Origin: an uncultured Pontibacter sp.
GTDB taxonomy: Bacteria; Bacteroidota; Bacteroidia; Cytophagales; Hymenobacteraceae
Direction of reading: 5' to 3'
Assembly (NCBI RefSeq): GCF_947492645.1
Contig: NZ_CANLMZ010000008.1
Location: 620,001 to 684,000, forward strand
Length of the DNA stretch: 64,000 nucleotides
Shown: in pieces, positions 54,501 through 62,119 of the stretch
How the letters are laid out: each line of letters starts with the position of its first letter
Numbering within the stretch: position 1 is the stretch's first letter
The notes under the pieces: model-generated
Database searches by the model: none
What the model was told of the DNA's origin: nothing
Seen by the model: the letters and a program-made list of their open reading frames with translations, nothing else
Made by a program: the position numbers and the translations under genes

Positions 54501-54629
54501 TTCACGGATTATCCCGGCTTTGACCCTGAAGTAAACTTTGCTGGTACTTCTAACACGACACTTGGCGTAGACTTTTATACTTTCCCTCAGTCGCGCACCA
54601 TCACTTTTGGGGTAAACGTAGGATTTTAA
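51525..54629 (+). CDS. SusC/RagA family TonB-linked outer membrane protein
   Basis: A 1,034-residue TonB-dependent transporter. A signal peptide ends at about residue 21 (GAWAQ), followed by a carboxypeptidase-regulatory-like domain (TVSGRVTSAANGQALPGVTV, about 23-100), a TonB-box-like segment VVVVGYGTQERREVTG, a plug domain (110-240; ALQGRAAGVQI and ASAAAIYGSRAANGVVIITTKRG), and a beta-barrel to the C-terminus ending RTITFGVNVGF. It imports an oligosaccharide or peptide together with the SusD protein. No glycosidase, sulfatase or anti-sigma gene is beside it, so the substrate cannot be inferred. Confidence 0.95.
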   Translation: MKKGLLMSFLMILVLVSGAWAQTQTVSGRVTSAANGQALPGVTVIEKGTTNGVSTGVDGEFSLNVQPNATLVFRFIGMTTQEVPVSGRSSINIALAADQKLLEEVVVVGYGTQERREVTGATSKVTSEDIQNIPVVGVDQALQGRAAGVQISQNSGTPGGGISVRVRGATSISASNQPLYVVDGVPLTTGDFSQLAFGGQTVNAVADLNPNDIESIDILKDASAAAIYGSRAANGVVIITTKRGADRKTQINFNAYRGTQKIWKDLDFLNADQYREIMLEAYVNTGYLSPDDTFDDFLDFYYGGLDFTPTNTNWIDEISRSASIENYEISLSGGDAKTRYYLSGNYFDQEGVIIGSQYERYTTRLNLDHQANDRLSIGASIQLSHADNNRIISDNTVIGPWANALAASPIWPIYTEDGSYTRPNYYYTNPIAEGTENDNETVNLRGIGNIFARYNVVPGFDVQLKGGYDALNVEERRYTPTNFPGSTAFAVGGRATNASSTITKRLLEATASYNKVINDVHNISAVIGTSSEKNLLKQSSVTGEGFAGEQFRFVSSAAVVNAGTNSEAEWALLSYFGRVNYNFNDRYLLGLNFRADGSSRFGENNRYGYFPSVSVGWRLIEEEFMSGLELLSELKLRASYGITGNQEIGNFSYSGLYSGANYMDMPVTAFSQIANPDLKWEETKQFNVGLDIGFFNGRANIAVDYYNKETDDLLFSRPIPTQNGLGSYQSNIGSVENKGFEIALNTVNIDGNDDAFRWTTDFNISFNRNKVLELYNNQDIFYGFGGNSLVLREGEPIGTFYGFISDGVFSTSAEIPASRAVDRNGNGIVDTQAGDINFRDISGPNGVPDGIITDDDLTIIGNAQPKFVGGFTNDFRFKGFDLNIFLQFSYGNEIANPAHQYQMHLGNNFLDDNMISDVMRRWRQEGDVTDVPRAVVIDDNDNNRSNSSRFIYDGSYLRFKNVVLGYTLPSSLTERLKMRSLRVYAQAQNLITFTDYPGFDPEVNFAGTSNTTLGVDFYTFPQSRTITFGVNVGF

Positions 54630-54650
54630 AGAGCTAAAGGAACAGAAATC

Positions 54651-56006
54651 ATGAAAAAATATACGCTAATACTACTCACGGCCTTTGGGCTGACAGTATT
54701 CTCAGGTTGTGATGATATACTGGACGTAGAACCGACAACAGCCATTGAGGCAGATAGTGCCGTTATTGACTTTATTACCTTAGAACGAGCAGCAATCGGC
54801 GCTTATAGTGCGCTGCAATCCACAAACTACTATGGCTGGCGTTACCTTTTGTACCAGGATGTATATGCCGATAATATGATGCACGTAGGAACGTTTACAA
54901 CCGACCAGGAAGTATACGCCCGCGATATAAACGCATCAAACTTACAGATATCCAGCACCTGGGCCTCTATTTATACAGTTATAAACAGAGCCAACATTGT
55001 ATTGCGAGATGCTGACCGGCTCCAAAATATAACAGAAGACCAACGCGCACAAATAAAAGGCGAGATGTTCTTTCTGCGGGCATTGGCCCACTTCGACCTG
55101 GTAAAGGTTTTCGGGCCCGTACCGCTGGTTGTAACGCCAACCACCACTATTGCAGAGATACAAGACCAGCCACGCGCAACCGAAGCGCAAGTATACGAAG
55201 CCATCATAGCTGATTTGCAGGCTGCAGAAACCAACCTGGCAGGAGGCATCGTTACACGTGCTACCAGTTCCGCTGCCTCTGCTTTGCTGGCCAGGGTATA
55301 CTTGCAGCGTGGCAACAACGCACTCGCCGAGCAAAAAGCAGATGAGGTAATAACTACCGGCCCCTTCTCATTAGCGCCTGCGTTTGCCTCTATCTTCACA
55401 AACGAAACCGGCCCTGAGATAATCTTCGAGATAGACTTCACCACAAACGACCAGAATGGTTTAGGGGCATCTTCTGATCCTGCAACAGCCGGCCAGAAAT
55501 TTTACTTAACGGCAGATGCTTATGAAGCACTACAGGCATCGGCTCAGAACGGCGACACCCGCTTTTCTGCCACTACCCTGCAGCAAGGCACCCGCAGAAG
55601 ACTGATAAAGTATGAGGACATCGTAAACAATACAGACAATGTACCTGTGATCAGACTTGCAGAAATGTACCTGATACGCGCTGAGGCAAGGGCACGACAG
55701 GGAGCTGCTAATAATCAAGCACCAGATCAGGTTATAGAGGATATTAACACGATAAGAACGAGAGCAGGTTTGCAGCCACTACAGGATTTAACGAATGCAG
55801 AAGCACTAGCAGAGATACTAGAGCAGCGCAGACTGGAGTTTATTGGCGAGGGCCACCGCTTTATGGACCTCAGGCGCTACAATTTAACGTGCGATGTGCT
55901 TGGCTTCTGTGAAGACAACAACAATGCTTTCCGTAATCTGTGGCCTATACCGTTGCAGGAAATCGAGGTAAACCCTAACCTGCTGCCACAAAACCCAGGT
56001 TATTAA
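54651..56006 (+). CDS. SusD/RagB family nutrient-binding lipoprotein
   Basis: A 451-residue lipoprotein starting MKKYTLILLTAFGLTVFSGC, with acylated Cys at residue 20 and SGCDDILDVEPTTAIE typical of the family start. It contains tetratricopeptide-like helices (RAEARARQGA, EDINTIRTRAGLQPL) and the C-terminal ILEQRRLEFIGEGHRFMDLRRY signature. It caps the SusC channel at the cell surface. The gene starts 22 bases after susC and the pair ends at a strong terminator. Confidence 0.95.
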   Translation: MKKYTLILLTAFGLTVFSGCDDILDVEPTTAIEADSAVIDFITLERAAIGAYSALQSTNYYGWRYLLYQDVYADNMMHVGTFTTDQEVYARDINASNLQISSTWASIYTVINRANIVLRDADRLQNITEDQRAQIKGEMFFLRALAHFDLVKVFGPVPLVVTPTTTIAEIQDQPRATEAQVYEAIIADLQAAETNLAGGIVTRATSSAASALLARVYLQRGNNALAEQKADEVITTGPFSLAPAFASIFTNETGPEIIFEIDFTTNDQNGLGASSDPATAGQKFYLTADAYEALQASAQNGDTRFSATTLQQGTRRRLIKYEDIVNNTDNVPVIRLAEMYLIRAEARARQGAANNQAPDQVIEDINTIRTRAGLQPLQDLTNAEALAEILEQRRLEFIGEGHRFMDLRRYNLTCDVLGFCEDNNNAFRNLWPIPLQEIEVNPNLLPQNPGY

Positions 56007-56022
56007 TAGAATTATTTATCAG

Positions 56023-56059
56023 AAAAAAGCGGTCCCTTGTACAAGAGGCCGCTTTTTTT
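56023..56059 (+). terminator. Terminator of the susC-susD pair
   Basis: AAAAAAGCGG (56023-56032) pairs with CCGCTTTTTT (56049-56058) around TTGTACAA, with a continuing T tract. Confidence 0.88.
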
Positions 56060-56073
56060 ATTCTTGCCAAAAA

Positions 56074-56110
56074 TAAACTAAACATTTAGTTTACATACTA
56101 AGTATTTAGT
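56074..56110 (+). promoter_or_regulatory. Two palindromic operators upstream of blaI
   Basis: TAAACTAAA-CA-TTTAGTTTA (56074-56093) is a perfect palindrome with a 2-base centre. ACTAA-GTAT-TTAGT (56097-56110) is a second dyad, centred about 20 bases further on. BlaI-type repressors bind such dyads as dimers, so these are likely autoregulatory sites for the blaI-blaR1-TonB operon. Confidence 0.6.
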
Positions 56111-56145
56111 TATATATTAGCCTTACCAACCCTAAATAGCAGCCT

Positions 56146-56544
56146 ATGAAAGAGTTAACAAGAGCAGAAGAAGAGATAATGCAGGTACTGTGGCAGCTGG
56201 AGCGTGCATTCGTGCGCGACATTCTGGAGAGATTACCAGAACCTAAACCGGCCTACAATACGGTATCTACCATCGTCCGTATTCTGGAGACCAAAGGTTT
56301 TGTAGGGCATGAGGCTTTTGGTAAATCGCACCAGTACTACCCGCTCGTACCTCAGGATAAGTATAAAAGCGACTTTCTGAAGAACTTTATGTCGGGCTAT
56401 TTTGGTGGCTCTTTTGAGAAGCTGGTTTCGTTTTTTGCCAAGGATAATAACCTGAATGTACAGGAACTGGACCAACTGATGCAGCACGTACGTAAAGATA
56501 TCAACGCTGAAGAAAAGGAGGAAAAAGATGGAACTGACAATTAG
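56146..56544 (+). CDS. BlaI/MecI/CopY family transcriptional repressor
   Basis: A 132-residue repressor. The N-terminal winged helix-turn-helix reads ELTRAEEEIMQVLWQLERAF and PKPAYNTVSTIVRILETKGFV, with the recognition helix in the second segment. The C-terminal half (about 75-132) contains the dimer helix and ends in a charged tail. It should repress its own operon by binding the dyads at 56074-56110. The stop overlaps the M56 gene by 17 bases, showing coupled translation. In this family, release follows cleavage by the partner peptidase. Confidence 0.92.
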   Translation: MKELTRAEEEIMQVLWQLERAFVRDILERLPEPKPAYNTVSTIVRILETKGFVGHEAFGKSHQYYPLVPQDKYKSDFLKNFMSGYFGGSFEKLVSFFAKDNNLNVQELDQLMQHVRKDINAEEKEEKDGTDN

Positions 56545-57937
56545 TTACCTGCTTAAATCGGTGATGGTGCTGCTGGCGCTTTACCTCTTTTACTACACCC
56601 TGCTGCGAAAGGAAAACAACTTTGCATTTAACCGGCTCTACTTGCTGCTGGCCCCTTTGGTAGCGTTAAGCTTGCCCTTACTAAAGTGGCCCGTAGCCCT
56701 TGCCCCGGACAATGCCATCGGCGAAGCACTTCAGGCGATACAGCTTAACGAGGTTATTGTTACTGCATACGGCACTCCTAAAGCAAGCAGCGAAACCAGC
56801 AGCAACACACTAGCCATAGTGGCTGCCATTATCTACGGTGCAGGCACACTTGTTATACTTCTGAGGCTTGTAAAACAGCTGTGGCAGGTGCAAAAAGTTA
56901 AAGCAAGAGCTGCAGTCGCCGACACCCAGCTTGTAGGAGCAAAAGTATACCAGTTGCCAGAACATACTCCAACTTTTGCCTTCGGCAACAATATCTTTTT
57001 AAGCAAGCAGGCACACCTCAGCAAAACCGACCAGGACCAGGTACTGGCGCATGAACTGGCACACGTAAAACTCCGCCATACCTGGGATGTGCTGTACTAT
57101 GAGCTGATATCGGCTATACTTTGGCTTAACCCTGTAGTATGGCTGCTAAAGCAAGAGCTGCGCGATGTGCACGAGTACCAGGCCGACGCTGAAGTAGTAA
57201 CCTCGTACCAGGCGCAAACTTATACTTCGCTACTATCTAAAGAAGCACTCCTGAACATGGGCTTACCAATAGGCAGCTACTTTCAGAAACCACAGGTGCT
57301 AAAAAGGCTGCAGATGCTAAAGCAGCATAAGCACAAACCTGGTTGGCTGCGCCCCTTGCTTGTCCTGCCTTTAATAGCTGGTTTAACAGCTGTTTTTTCG
57401 GTGCAGCAGGTAGATGCGCAAGCCAGCATATTTAAAGAAATAACACGGGAAGTCAGCAGCCTGACAAATTCCCCCTCTGAAACTGAGAAGCAAGCAGAAG
57501 TTAAATCTACACCTGCACCACGCCCTGAGCCAGCCTCTCCTCCTGCTGATCAGCCAGTAGCCATGCTTGAAAAACCAGCAACTGAAGAGCCTGTGGCAGA
57601 GGAAAAAGCGGAAGAAGAACGGCCATATACTTATGTAGAGCAGATGCCATACTTTGAAGGTGGCGACACTGAATTGATGCGGTATTTCGCTAAAAATGTA
57701 CGTTACCCTAAAACAACTCAGGAGGCCGGGATTTCTGGGCTGGTTGTAGTTAGCTTTACAGTAGAAAAAGATGGCTCGCTGCGAGATGTTCAGATTGTAA
57801 AGTCTTTGGATGATGATAGCGACGCCGAGGCGCTGCGTGTCGTGGAAAGCATGAACGGCAGTTGGCAGCCTGGTAAACAAAACGGCAAAGCGGTGCGTGT
57901 TCGCTATACTTTGCCTGTACGGTTTCAAATAAAATAA
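56528..57937 (+). CDS. M56 (BlaR1-like) metallopeptidase with TonB C-terminal domain
   Basis: A 469-residue membrane peptidase. N-terminal helices (about 5-22, 34-50, 95-115) frame a zinc peptidase domain with HELAH (about 175-179) and a DVHEYQADAEVV segment. A further helix (about 285-300) leads to a Pro/Glu-rich linker (about 320-360) and then a TonB_C domain ending YTLPVRFQIK. In classic BlaR1 the external part is a penicillin-binding sensor; here it is replaced by TonB_C. The first domain of the next protein is closely similar. Confidence 0.9.
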   Translation: MELTISYLLKSVMVLLALYLFYYTLLRKENNFAFNRLYLLLAPLVALSLPLLKWPVALAPDNAIGEALQAIQLNEVIVTAYGTPKASSETSSNTLAIVAAIIYGAGTLVILLRLVKQLWQVQKVKARAAVADTQLVGAKVYQLPEHTPTFAFGNNIFLSKQAHLSKTDQDQVLAHELAHVKLRHTWDVLYYELISAILWLNPVVWLLKQELRDVHEYQADAEVVTSYQAQTYTSLLSKEALLNMGLPIGSYFQKPQVLKRLQMLKQHKHKPGWLRPLLVLPLIAGLTAVFSVQQVDAQASIFKEITREVSSLTNSPSETEKQAEVKSTPAPRPEPASPPADQPVAMLEKPATEEPVAEEKAEEERPYTYVEQMPYFEGGDTELMRYFAKNVRYPKTTQEAGISGLVVVSFTVEKDGSLRDVQIVKSLDDDSDAEALRVVESMNGSWQPGKQNGKAVRVRYTLPVRFQIK

Positions 57938-58028
57938 AGTATACTTTTTAATTCAATTCTCACTTTTTCGGCTGTAAATCAGCCGACCAGCTTTGTATTG
58001 CCTTTTCCAAACTATAAACAAACAGACC

Positions 58029-59297
58029 ATGAAAAAGAAAACAGCATGTACCAGGCTTACTGCAGCAGTTCTGCTAAGTATGGCTTTAGCAGCATCGCCG
58101 GCCGCACTAGCCCAAACAAAAGAAAAGCCTTACAGCTATGTAGAGCAAATGCCCGCATTTAAAACCGGCGAAAAAGAGATGATGCAGTTCCTGGGCAGCA
58201 ACATAAAATACCCCAGCGACGCCAGAAAACACGGCTTGGAAGGTTTAGTAGTCGTTAGCTTTGTGATAGAAACCGACGGTACCATTACCGACGTACAGCC
58301 ACTTAAAAAACTAGGCCACGGCACAGATGAGGAAGCGATACGTGTAGTTAAACTTATGAGCGGGCAATGGACACCCGGAAAACAAAACGGCCGAGACGTA
58401 CGCGTACGTTATACTTTGCCCATACGCTTTACCCTAAGCGAATCCGATAGAGTGGCCACGGCTGCTGTAGCCAATAAGGCCCCCCAGTACGAAGGCGGGC
58501 AGGATGCTCTGCTCAAAGCCATGAACTCTCATTTAAAGTTACCTGCCGAGGCCAAGCAGGAAAACCTGAACGCACGCGTTATGATCAGGTTTTATGTTGA
58601 TAAAGATGGCCAGGTTTCGAACATCAGGCTAGATGGTACCAAATTGAAGAAAACCGTCGGCCCCGACTCCAACCTCGATTACATGGATGCCTCTACCTTT
58701 AGCCTGCAGAACAAAGCCATACTTGCCAAACTATCAGAGGCAGCTGTGGCAGCTGTTAAAGCTACATCCGGCAAATGGGAGCCGGCTTTAAAGAACGGAC
58801 AACCTACCCCGGCAGAGGTAGTGCTGCCTGTGCAGTTCCTGGGTGTAGATGGCAACCAGCACATGCAAACCTCACCAGCCCCTACCATGACAAAGTATAC
58901 CAAAGCACATTATACCTTTGAGGAGGCAGATGTTAAACCCTCACTTCAGGGTGGGCCTTTAGGTAAGTTCCTGGCAAAAAACCTGCGCTACCCGAAAGAC
59001 TTAACTTTTGAGGGTGATTTTAAAACCAGCTTTGTTGTGAAAGCCGATGGCGCTGTAATGGGCCCGTTGATGTTTGCAGGCAGTACCTTGTCCAAAGAAG
59101 ATGAAAAGATGATTTTCGAAGAGTTAACCCGGGTTTTTAAGCTAATGGAAGGCAAATGGACAGCCGGAAAAGTAGACGGTCAGGCTGTTCCCGTCTCAAA
59201 AACCCTTTTGATCCGGTTTGTAACTGACAACGGTTCCCAAAAGCCTGCAACCACATCAGCAACCGAGCCCGATGTAGTGGTAACAAGGTTTAGGTAA
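58029..59297 (+). CDS. Secreted protein with three TonB C-terminal domains
   Basis: A 422-residue protein with a signal peptide (MKKKTACTRLTAAVLLSMAL..ALAQ) and three TonB_C-like domains: about 32-135 (SYVEQMPAFKTGEKEMMQFL to YTLPIRF), 150-285 (QYEGGQDALLKAM to VVLPVQF) and 300-410 (TFEEADVKPSLQGGPLGKFL to LLIRFV). There is no transmembrane anchor beyond the signal peptide, so it is periplasmic and not a classic energy transducer. The first domain closely matches the C-terminus of the BlaR1-like neighbour, suggesting an exchange or duplication. The frame is open to 57993, but the signal peptide sets the start. Confidence 0.85.
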   Translation: MKKKTACTRLTAAVLLSMALAASPAALAQTKEKPYSYVEQMPAFKTGEKEMMQFLGSNIKYPSDARKHGLEGLVVVSFVIETDGTITDVQPLKKLGHGTDEEAIRVVKLMSGQWTPGKQNGRDVRVRYTLPIRFTLSESDRVATAAVANKAPQYEGGQDALLKAMNSHLKLPAEAKQENLNARVMIRFYVDKDGQVSNIRLDGTKLKKTVGPDSNLDYMDASTFSLQNKAILAKLSEAAVAAVKATSGKWEPALKNGQPTPAEVVLPVQFLGVDGNQHMQTSPAPTMTKYTKAHYTFEEADVKPSLQGGPLGKFLAKNLRYPKDLTFEGDFKTSFVVKADGAVMGPLMFAGSTLSKEDEKMIFEELTRVFKLMEGKWTAGKVDGQAVPVSKTLLIRFVTDNGSQKPATTSATEPDVVVTRFR

Positions 59298-59345
59298 TAC
59301 GCTAAAGGCAGGTTTAATAGTATATGCCAGCATAGTCACCAAGCC

Positions 59346-59411
59346 GTCATCTCGAACAACGTGAGAACTTTATAGAATTCCTCTAGGATCTCTCACGGTG
59401 TTCGAGATGAC
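59346..59411. repeat. 66-bp palindromic REP-like element
   Basis: The 21-bp ends GTCATCTCGAAC..CGTGAGA are inverted copies with one mismatch (59346-59366 and 59391-59411) around AT-rich DNA. It lies between converging genes and could fold as one long hairpin. It resembles the ends of the repeat at 37211-37284. Confidence 0.65.
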
Positions 59412-59439
59412 AACATATGTAAATGATAATGCGCTGTTA

Positions 59440-60216
59440 TTACAGTTCCCAGCCTTCGTTCAGCATGGATATGGCGTGGTAGGCAGTCATATCATACTGG
59501 CAAGGCACTACTGATACATAATTGTTTACAAGCGCCCACTCGTCTGTATCCTCTCCTTTGTCGTAATTTACGAAGCTACCCGTCATCCAAAAGTACCTGC
59601 GGTTGCGTGGGTCTAGGCGCTCATCAAACTCCTCCTGCCACTTTGCATGTGCCTGGCGGCATACTTTTATACCTTTGATTTCCTCGGTGCTCTTTTTAGG
59701 GAAGTTTACATTCAGGGCTGTATTTGCTGGTATTTTATGCGAAAGCGCCTGCTGAATTATCTGCCTTACATAGGGCTTTGTATGCGTAAAATCGGCTTCG
59801 TGGCCGTAGTCGCAAATCGAAAAACCGATAGATGGAAGTCCTTCGATAGCAGCCTCTATGGCCGCTGACATAGTACCAGAATAAAGCACACTTATACTGG
59901 AGTTAGAGCCGTGGTTTATGCCGCTCACCACAAGGTCAGGCTTACGCTCCTTTAGTACATGGTGTTTGGCAAGCTTTACACAATCGGCTGGTGTGCCAGA
60001 GCATTCATACGCTTCAATGCCCATATCATCAAAAGCAATCGATCTATCTAGGCGCAGCGTGTTACCGATGGTAATGGCATGGCCCATGCCCGATTGTGGC
60101 CCGTCAGGGGCCACCACCACAACCTCTCCTAATTCTTTTGCAACTTCTACAAGTGTTCTTATACCTGGTGCGGTTATTCCGTCATCGTTCGAAACTAAGA
60201 TCAAGGGTCTAGCCAT
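59440..60216 (-). CDS. surE: 5'-nucleotidase SurE
   Basis: A 258-residue nucleoside monophosphatase. The metal site is LVSNDDGITAPG (Asp 11 and 12), followed by VVVAPDGPQSGMGHAIT, SGTPADCVKLA, and VVSGINHGSNSSISVLYSGT with Asn-His residues that complete the site. It dephosphorylates nucleoside monophosphates and is linked to survival in stationary phase. It is transcribed alone, with the REP-like palindrome beyond its stop. Confidence 0.95.
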   Translation of the reverse strand: MARPLILVSNDDGITAPGIRTLVEVAKELGEVVVVAPDGPQSGMGHAITIGNTLRLDRSIAFDDMGIEAYECSGTPADCVKLAKHHVLKERKPDLVVSGINHGSNSSISVLYSGTMSAAIEAAIEGLPSIGFSICDYGHEADFTHTKPYVRQIIQQALSHKIPANTALNVNFPKKSTEEIKGIKVCRQAHAKWQEEFDERLDPRNRRYFWMTGSFVNYDKGEDTDEWALVNNYVSVVPCQYDMTAYHAISMLNEGWEL

Positions 60217-60331
60217 TCTATTATTTTTAGTTGATGTATAATAAAATAAACGAATGTTTATTTCGTGCTAATATACGACAACCATAGCCAGCACATCAAG
60301 GTTAAACAATAAAAATAAAGACTAGCAGAGA

Positions 60332-60952
60332 ATGATCAAAAATATAATTTATGCAATATTACTTGGAGTGGGAATGGCCGCCTGCCTGTCGCAGCGCGAA
60401 GAAGATATAGGCGGTGAAGCCGATCAGGCAGCTACTGCAGCCTCTACCGAAACTGAGTTAACAGAAGAAATGGCAACTCCGGATCCGGCCTCTTTCATAA
60501 TCCAGAAAGGCCGCGTTGGAGAGTTAGCTATTGGCACACCCATCGACAGCATGCGCAACCAGGTGCCAGTTGGTTATACAATCGCAGACACAACCCTAAC
60601 ACAGGAGGGCAATCAGTCTACAGCTTATTTGCTTAAGCCCGAAGGAGCAGCCAAAGGCTTACTTATAGAGCAAGGCTGCAACCCTACTTGTAATGTATGG
60701 CGCATAAACGTGCAGCACCCGGACTTTAGAACACCTAAAGGTATTGGTGTGGGCTCAAAGTATAGCGAGGTGCAAGAACAACACCCAATCAGTACGGTAA
60801 CATTAGCCGATGGCGGTTTTGTGGCTGTTTCTAATGGGGCAGGAATGTCTTTTGTACTTGATACATCGCAGCTGCCGCAGAACCGAATAGCCAGTTATAC
60901 ACCGGAAACGGTGCCAGCCAATACAATTGTGAAACGCATTTTAATATATTAG
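60332..60952 (+). CDS. Lipoprotein-like secreted protein, unknown function
   Basis: A 206-residue protein starting MIKNIIYAILLGVGMAACLS, with a lipobox-like MAAC (acylated Cys at residue 18). After a Glu/Thr-rich linker the domain shows IIQKGRVGELAIGTPIDSMR and KGIGVGSKYSEVQEQHPIS, a pair of GVG-type beta-alpha-beta turns, with two cysteines in EQGCNPTCNVW. I do not recognise a characterised family. DoxX follows 40 bases later, but a promoter-like sequence lies between them. Confidence 0.7.
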   Translation: MIKNIIYAILLGVGMAACLSQREEDIGGEADQAATAASTETELTEEMATPDPASFIIQKGRVGELAIGTPIDSMRNQVPVGYTIADTTLTQEGNQSTAYLLKPEGAAKGLLIEQGCNPTCNVWRINVQHPDFRTPKGIGVGSKYSEVQEQHPISTVTLADGGFVAVSNGAGMSFVLDTSQLPQNRIASYTPETVPANTIVKRILIY

Positions 60953-60992
60953 ATAGTTGCGATATTTATCCTGAATTTGTATTATTGCTCTT

Positions 60993-61436
60993 ATGGCAAT
61001 TCTACGATCGCGCTATACTTACAAAAACCTGGGCTTACTGCTGCTGCGCACAGGTATTGGCTTCATGTTTATACTTCATGGCTGGCCTAAAATGATTGGC
61101 GGTCCGGAGCGCTGGGAGGCAATCGGAAGCAACATGGCCTTAGTTGGAGCAGATTTTCTTCCTGTTTTCTGGGGTTTTATGGCTGCCTTTGCCGAAACGG
61201 TAGGCGGTACGCTACTGATGCTAGGATTACTTTTCAGGCCTGTATGTGTGCTGCTGTTTGCAACAATGCTTGTAGCCACCATGAAACATGTAACAGGAGG
61301 CGATGGTTTTGGCGGTTACTCCCACGCACTTGAAGCGGCCATACTTTTCTTTTCGCTCTATTTTATAGGTCCCGGCAAATATAGCCTCGACAAAGCGCTT
61401 CTGCCAGAGAAAAAGAACAGAAGGGTTTACAGTTAG
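60993..61436 (+). CDS. DoxX family membrane protein
   Basis: A 147-residue membrane protein with four helices (about 14-32, 50-72, 77-98, 112-130). The DoxX signature LLLRTGIGFMFILHGWPKM is at the N-terminus, then FAETVGGTLLMLGLL with an acidic residue in the second helix. Family members are tied to quinone or thiol redox and oxidative stress. It is transcribed on the plus strand with a terminator just after. Confidence 0.85.
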   Translation: MAILRSRYTYKNLGLLLLRTGIGFMFILHGWPKMIGGPERWEAIGSNMALVGADFLPVFWGFMAAFAETVGGTLLMLGLLFRPVCVLLFATMLVATMKHVTGGDGFGGYSHALEAAILFFSLYFIGPGKYSLDKALLPEKKNRRVYS

Positions 61437-61458
61437 CTACGAACGATATTCTATTTTT

Positions 61459-61490
61459 AAGCCTTGGCGTAAGCTGAGGCTTTTTGCTTT
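61459..61490 (+). terminator. Terminator of the doxX gene
   Basis: AAGCCT (61459-61464) pairs with AGGCTT (61477-61482), followed by TTTGCTTTT. The stem is short. Confidence 0.6.
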
Positions 61491-62119
61491 TATAAACTTC
61501 TGATCTATACTTTACTACAGCAATTCTACCTGGCTGCTGGTGCTCCTCGGTGTTGCTTAGCTATACGTATACTTTTTGCTATACTATCTGGCAAAGTGCT
61601 TCCTTAGTCTTACAGCCTATACTTTCATTTCTGGCGTTAGTGCCCTCTCAAGCCGGGAGCCCTAGCCTTTGCGCATCGTGCTGCTTACTGAAATCTGCCT
61701 CTGCGCTGCCTCACTTCGATCTGCACCGCAACAATAGAAGACCCTCTTTAAAGAGGGCCATACCCCACACAAAGGCTGGAATCGATACTTCTTAGCAAGC
61801 AGTCTATCTAAAGAAAACAGCGTATGGACTGGTAATGGCTACTTCCACTCCTCGGAGGGGCTAGGGGTGAGTTTATACTTTTGTAGGGACAAGTCGCGAC
61901 CTGTTCGTGCCATGGCAGAGGCTATGAAACGAAGGCAGTTACTACAGTAGCTACAAATTCCACGCCTTGCTATGAAGAGTTATGCCCGGTTAATGAGAAA
62001 TTATTTTTTTCCTTTATTGCTGCAAATCCTGTTTCTGGATACGAACAACCGCCTCCACTACCATTTCTGACCAGAAATAACTAACATTACACACGCTTTA
62101 CCAAATATCAAGCATAACT
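61491..62119. other. Gene-free spacer with repeat fragments
   Basis: About 630 bp without a convincing gene. It holds a palindrome CCCTCTTTAAAGAGGG (61741-61756), a repeat arm ending CTAGGGGTGAG (61848-61871, see findings), AAGTCGCGACCT (61891-61902) that resembles another palindromic spacer repeat, and five or so TATACTT heptamers. A possible promoter for the M14 gene lies at its end. The one longer ORF (61550-61795) has no family features and is not listed. Confidence 0.6.
61848..61871. repeat. Single repeat arm related to the DUF559-flanking repeats
   Basis: CTCCTCGGAGG followed by GGCTAGGGGTGAG has the same order as the DUF559 arms: imperfect palindrome, two to four bases, then AGGGGTG. 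Only one arm is present here. Confidence 0.45.

Noticed and set aside
61550..61795. 81-codon ORF in the spacer before the M14 gene
   Set aside because: No family features, odd composition, and it overlaps repeat fragments.
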